Origin: Nymphaea colorata
Taxonomy: Eukaryota; Streptophyta; Magnoliopsida; Nymphaeales; Nymphaeaceae
Direction: 5' to 3'
NCBI RefSeq assembly: GCF_008831285.2
Contig: NW_022204989.1
Location: forward strand, 1 to 27,761
DNA: 27,761 nucleotides
Shown: piece after piece, positions 27,679 through 27,761 of the stretch
How positions within the stretch are numbered: position 1 is the first letter of the stretch
How the letters are laid out: every line of letters starts with the position of its first letter
Notes under the pieces: generated by a model
Told to the model about the DNA's origin: nothing
The model's input: only the letters and a program-made list of their open reading frames with translations
The model's database searches: none
Position numbers and translations under genes: made by a program

Positions 27679-27761
27679 TGGGAATATTGCAGTTACCTCG
27701 GGAATTTAACTCTGACAACTCATTCACAAACCATTCATCCCTAGAATGGCCAAACCATGCC
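27101..27761. repeat. Gene-free end with two (TA)n tracts
   Basis: No gene recognised. (TA)n tracts lie at about 27537-27564, followed by a GA-rich stretch, and at 27643-27675. Open frames in both directions are low-complexity products of these tracts. Confidence 0.8.

Noticed and set aside
1-27761. tRNA or rRNA genes
   Set aside because: No GGTTCGANTCC-type B box with a plausible cloverleaf, and no rRNA-like conserved blocks, were seen on either strand by eye.

Overview
The window looks like nuclear DNA of a flowering plant. It is AT-rich, full of transposon remnants and long dinucleotide tracts, and it carries fragments of CC-NBS-LRR (CNL/RGA-type) disease-resistance genes plus Ty1/copia retrotransposons of plant type. 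I found no intact protein-coding gene, tRNA, rRNA or CRISPR array. The species cannot be fixed from the sequence.

Layout. 1-676 is one copy of a repeat that lies beside the NLR fragments. 677-1095 is an unusually GC-rich block of GCCTGG/GCCAGG words. 1096-2273 is strongly pyrimidine-biased, with a TATA-like box and a convincing intron shape but no recognised protein. 2274-4187 resembles a decayed CACTA element. 4188-6428 holds an N-terminal NLR scrap and its flanking repeats. 6429-8895 (minus strand) is the main NLR pseudogene: it keeps the C-terminal half of the NB-ARC domain and most of the LRR, but the P-loop to kinase-2 region is gone and many lesions are present.

9078-17627 (copy A) and 19243-25237 (copy B) are two copies of one segmental duplication. 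Each holds 115-bp minisatellite units, a GT tract, a short conserved exon-like stretch and a minus-strand NLR LRR tail. Copy A also contains a complete but dead copia element (12061-16626) with two LTRs, primer-binding site, polypurine tract and a 5-bp target duplication; copy B is empty there. Copy B instead has extra ~350-bp repeat units and other insertions. Between the copies (17880-18430) lies a minus-strand copia integrase relic.

25283-26462 is the 3' end of another copia element, interrupted by what looks like a solo LTR with near-perfect target duplications. 26512-27100 is a further NLR pseudogene. The end of the window holds TA tracts only.

Taken together this is a decayed, tandemly duplicated NLR cluster in which all recognisable NLR pieces point the same way (minus). 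Local duplication, dinucleotide tracts and nested LTR elements have broken it up. No functional pathway is encoded; what the window records is structural history.
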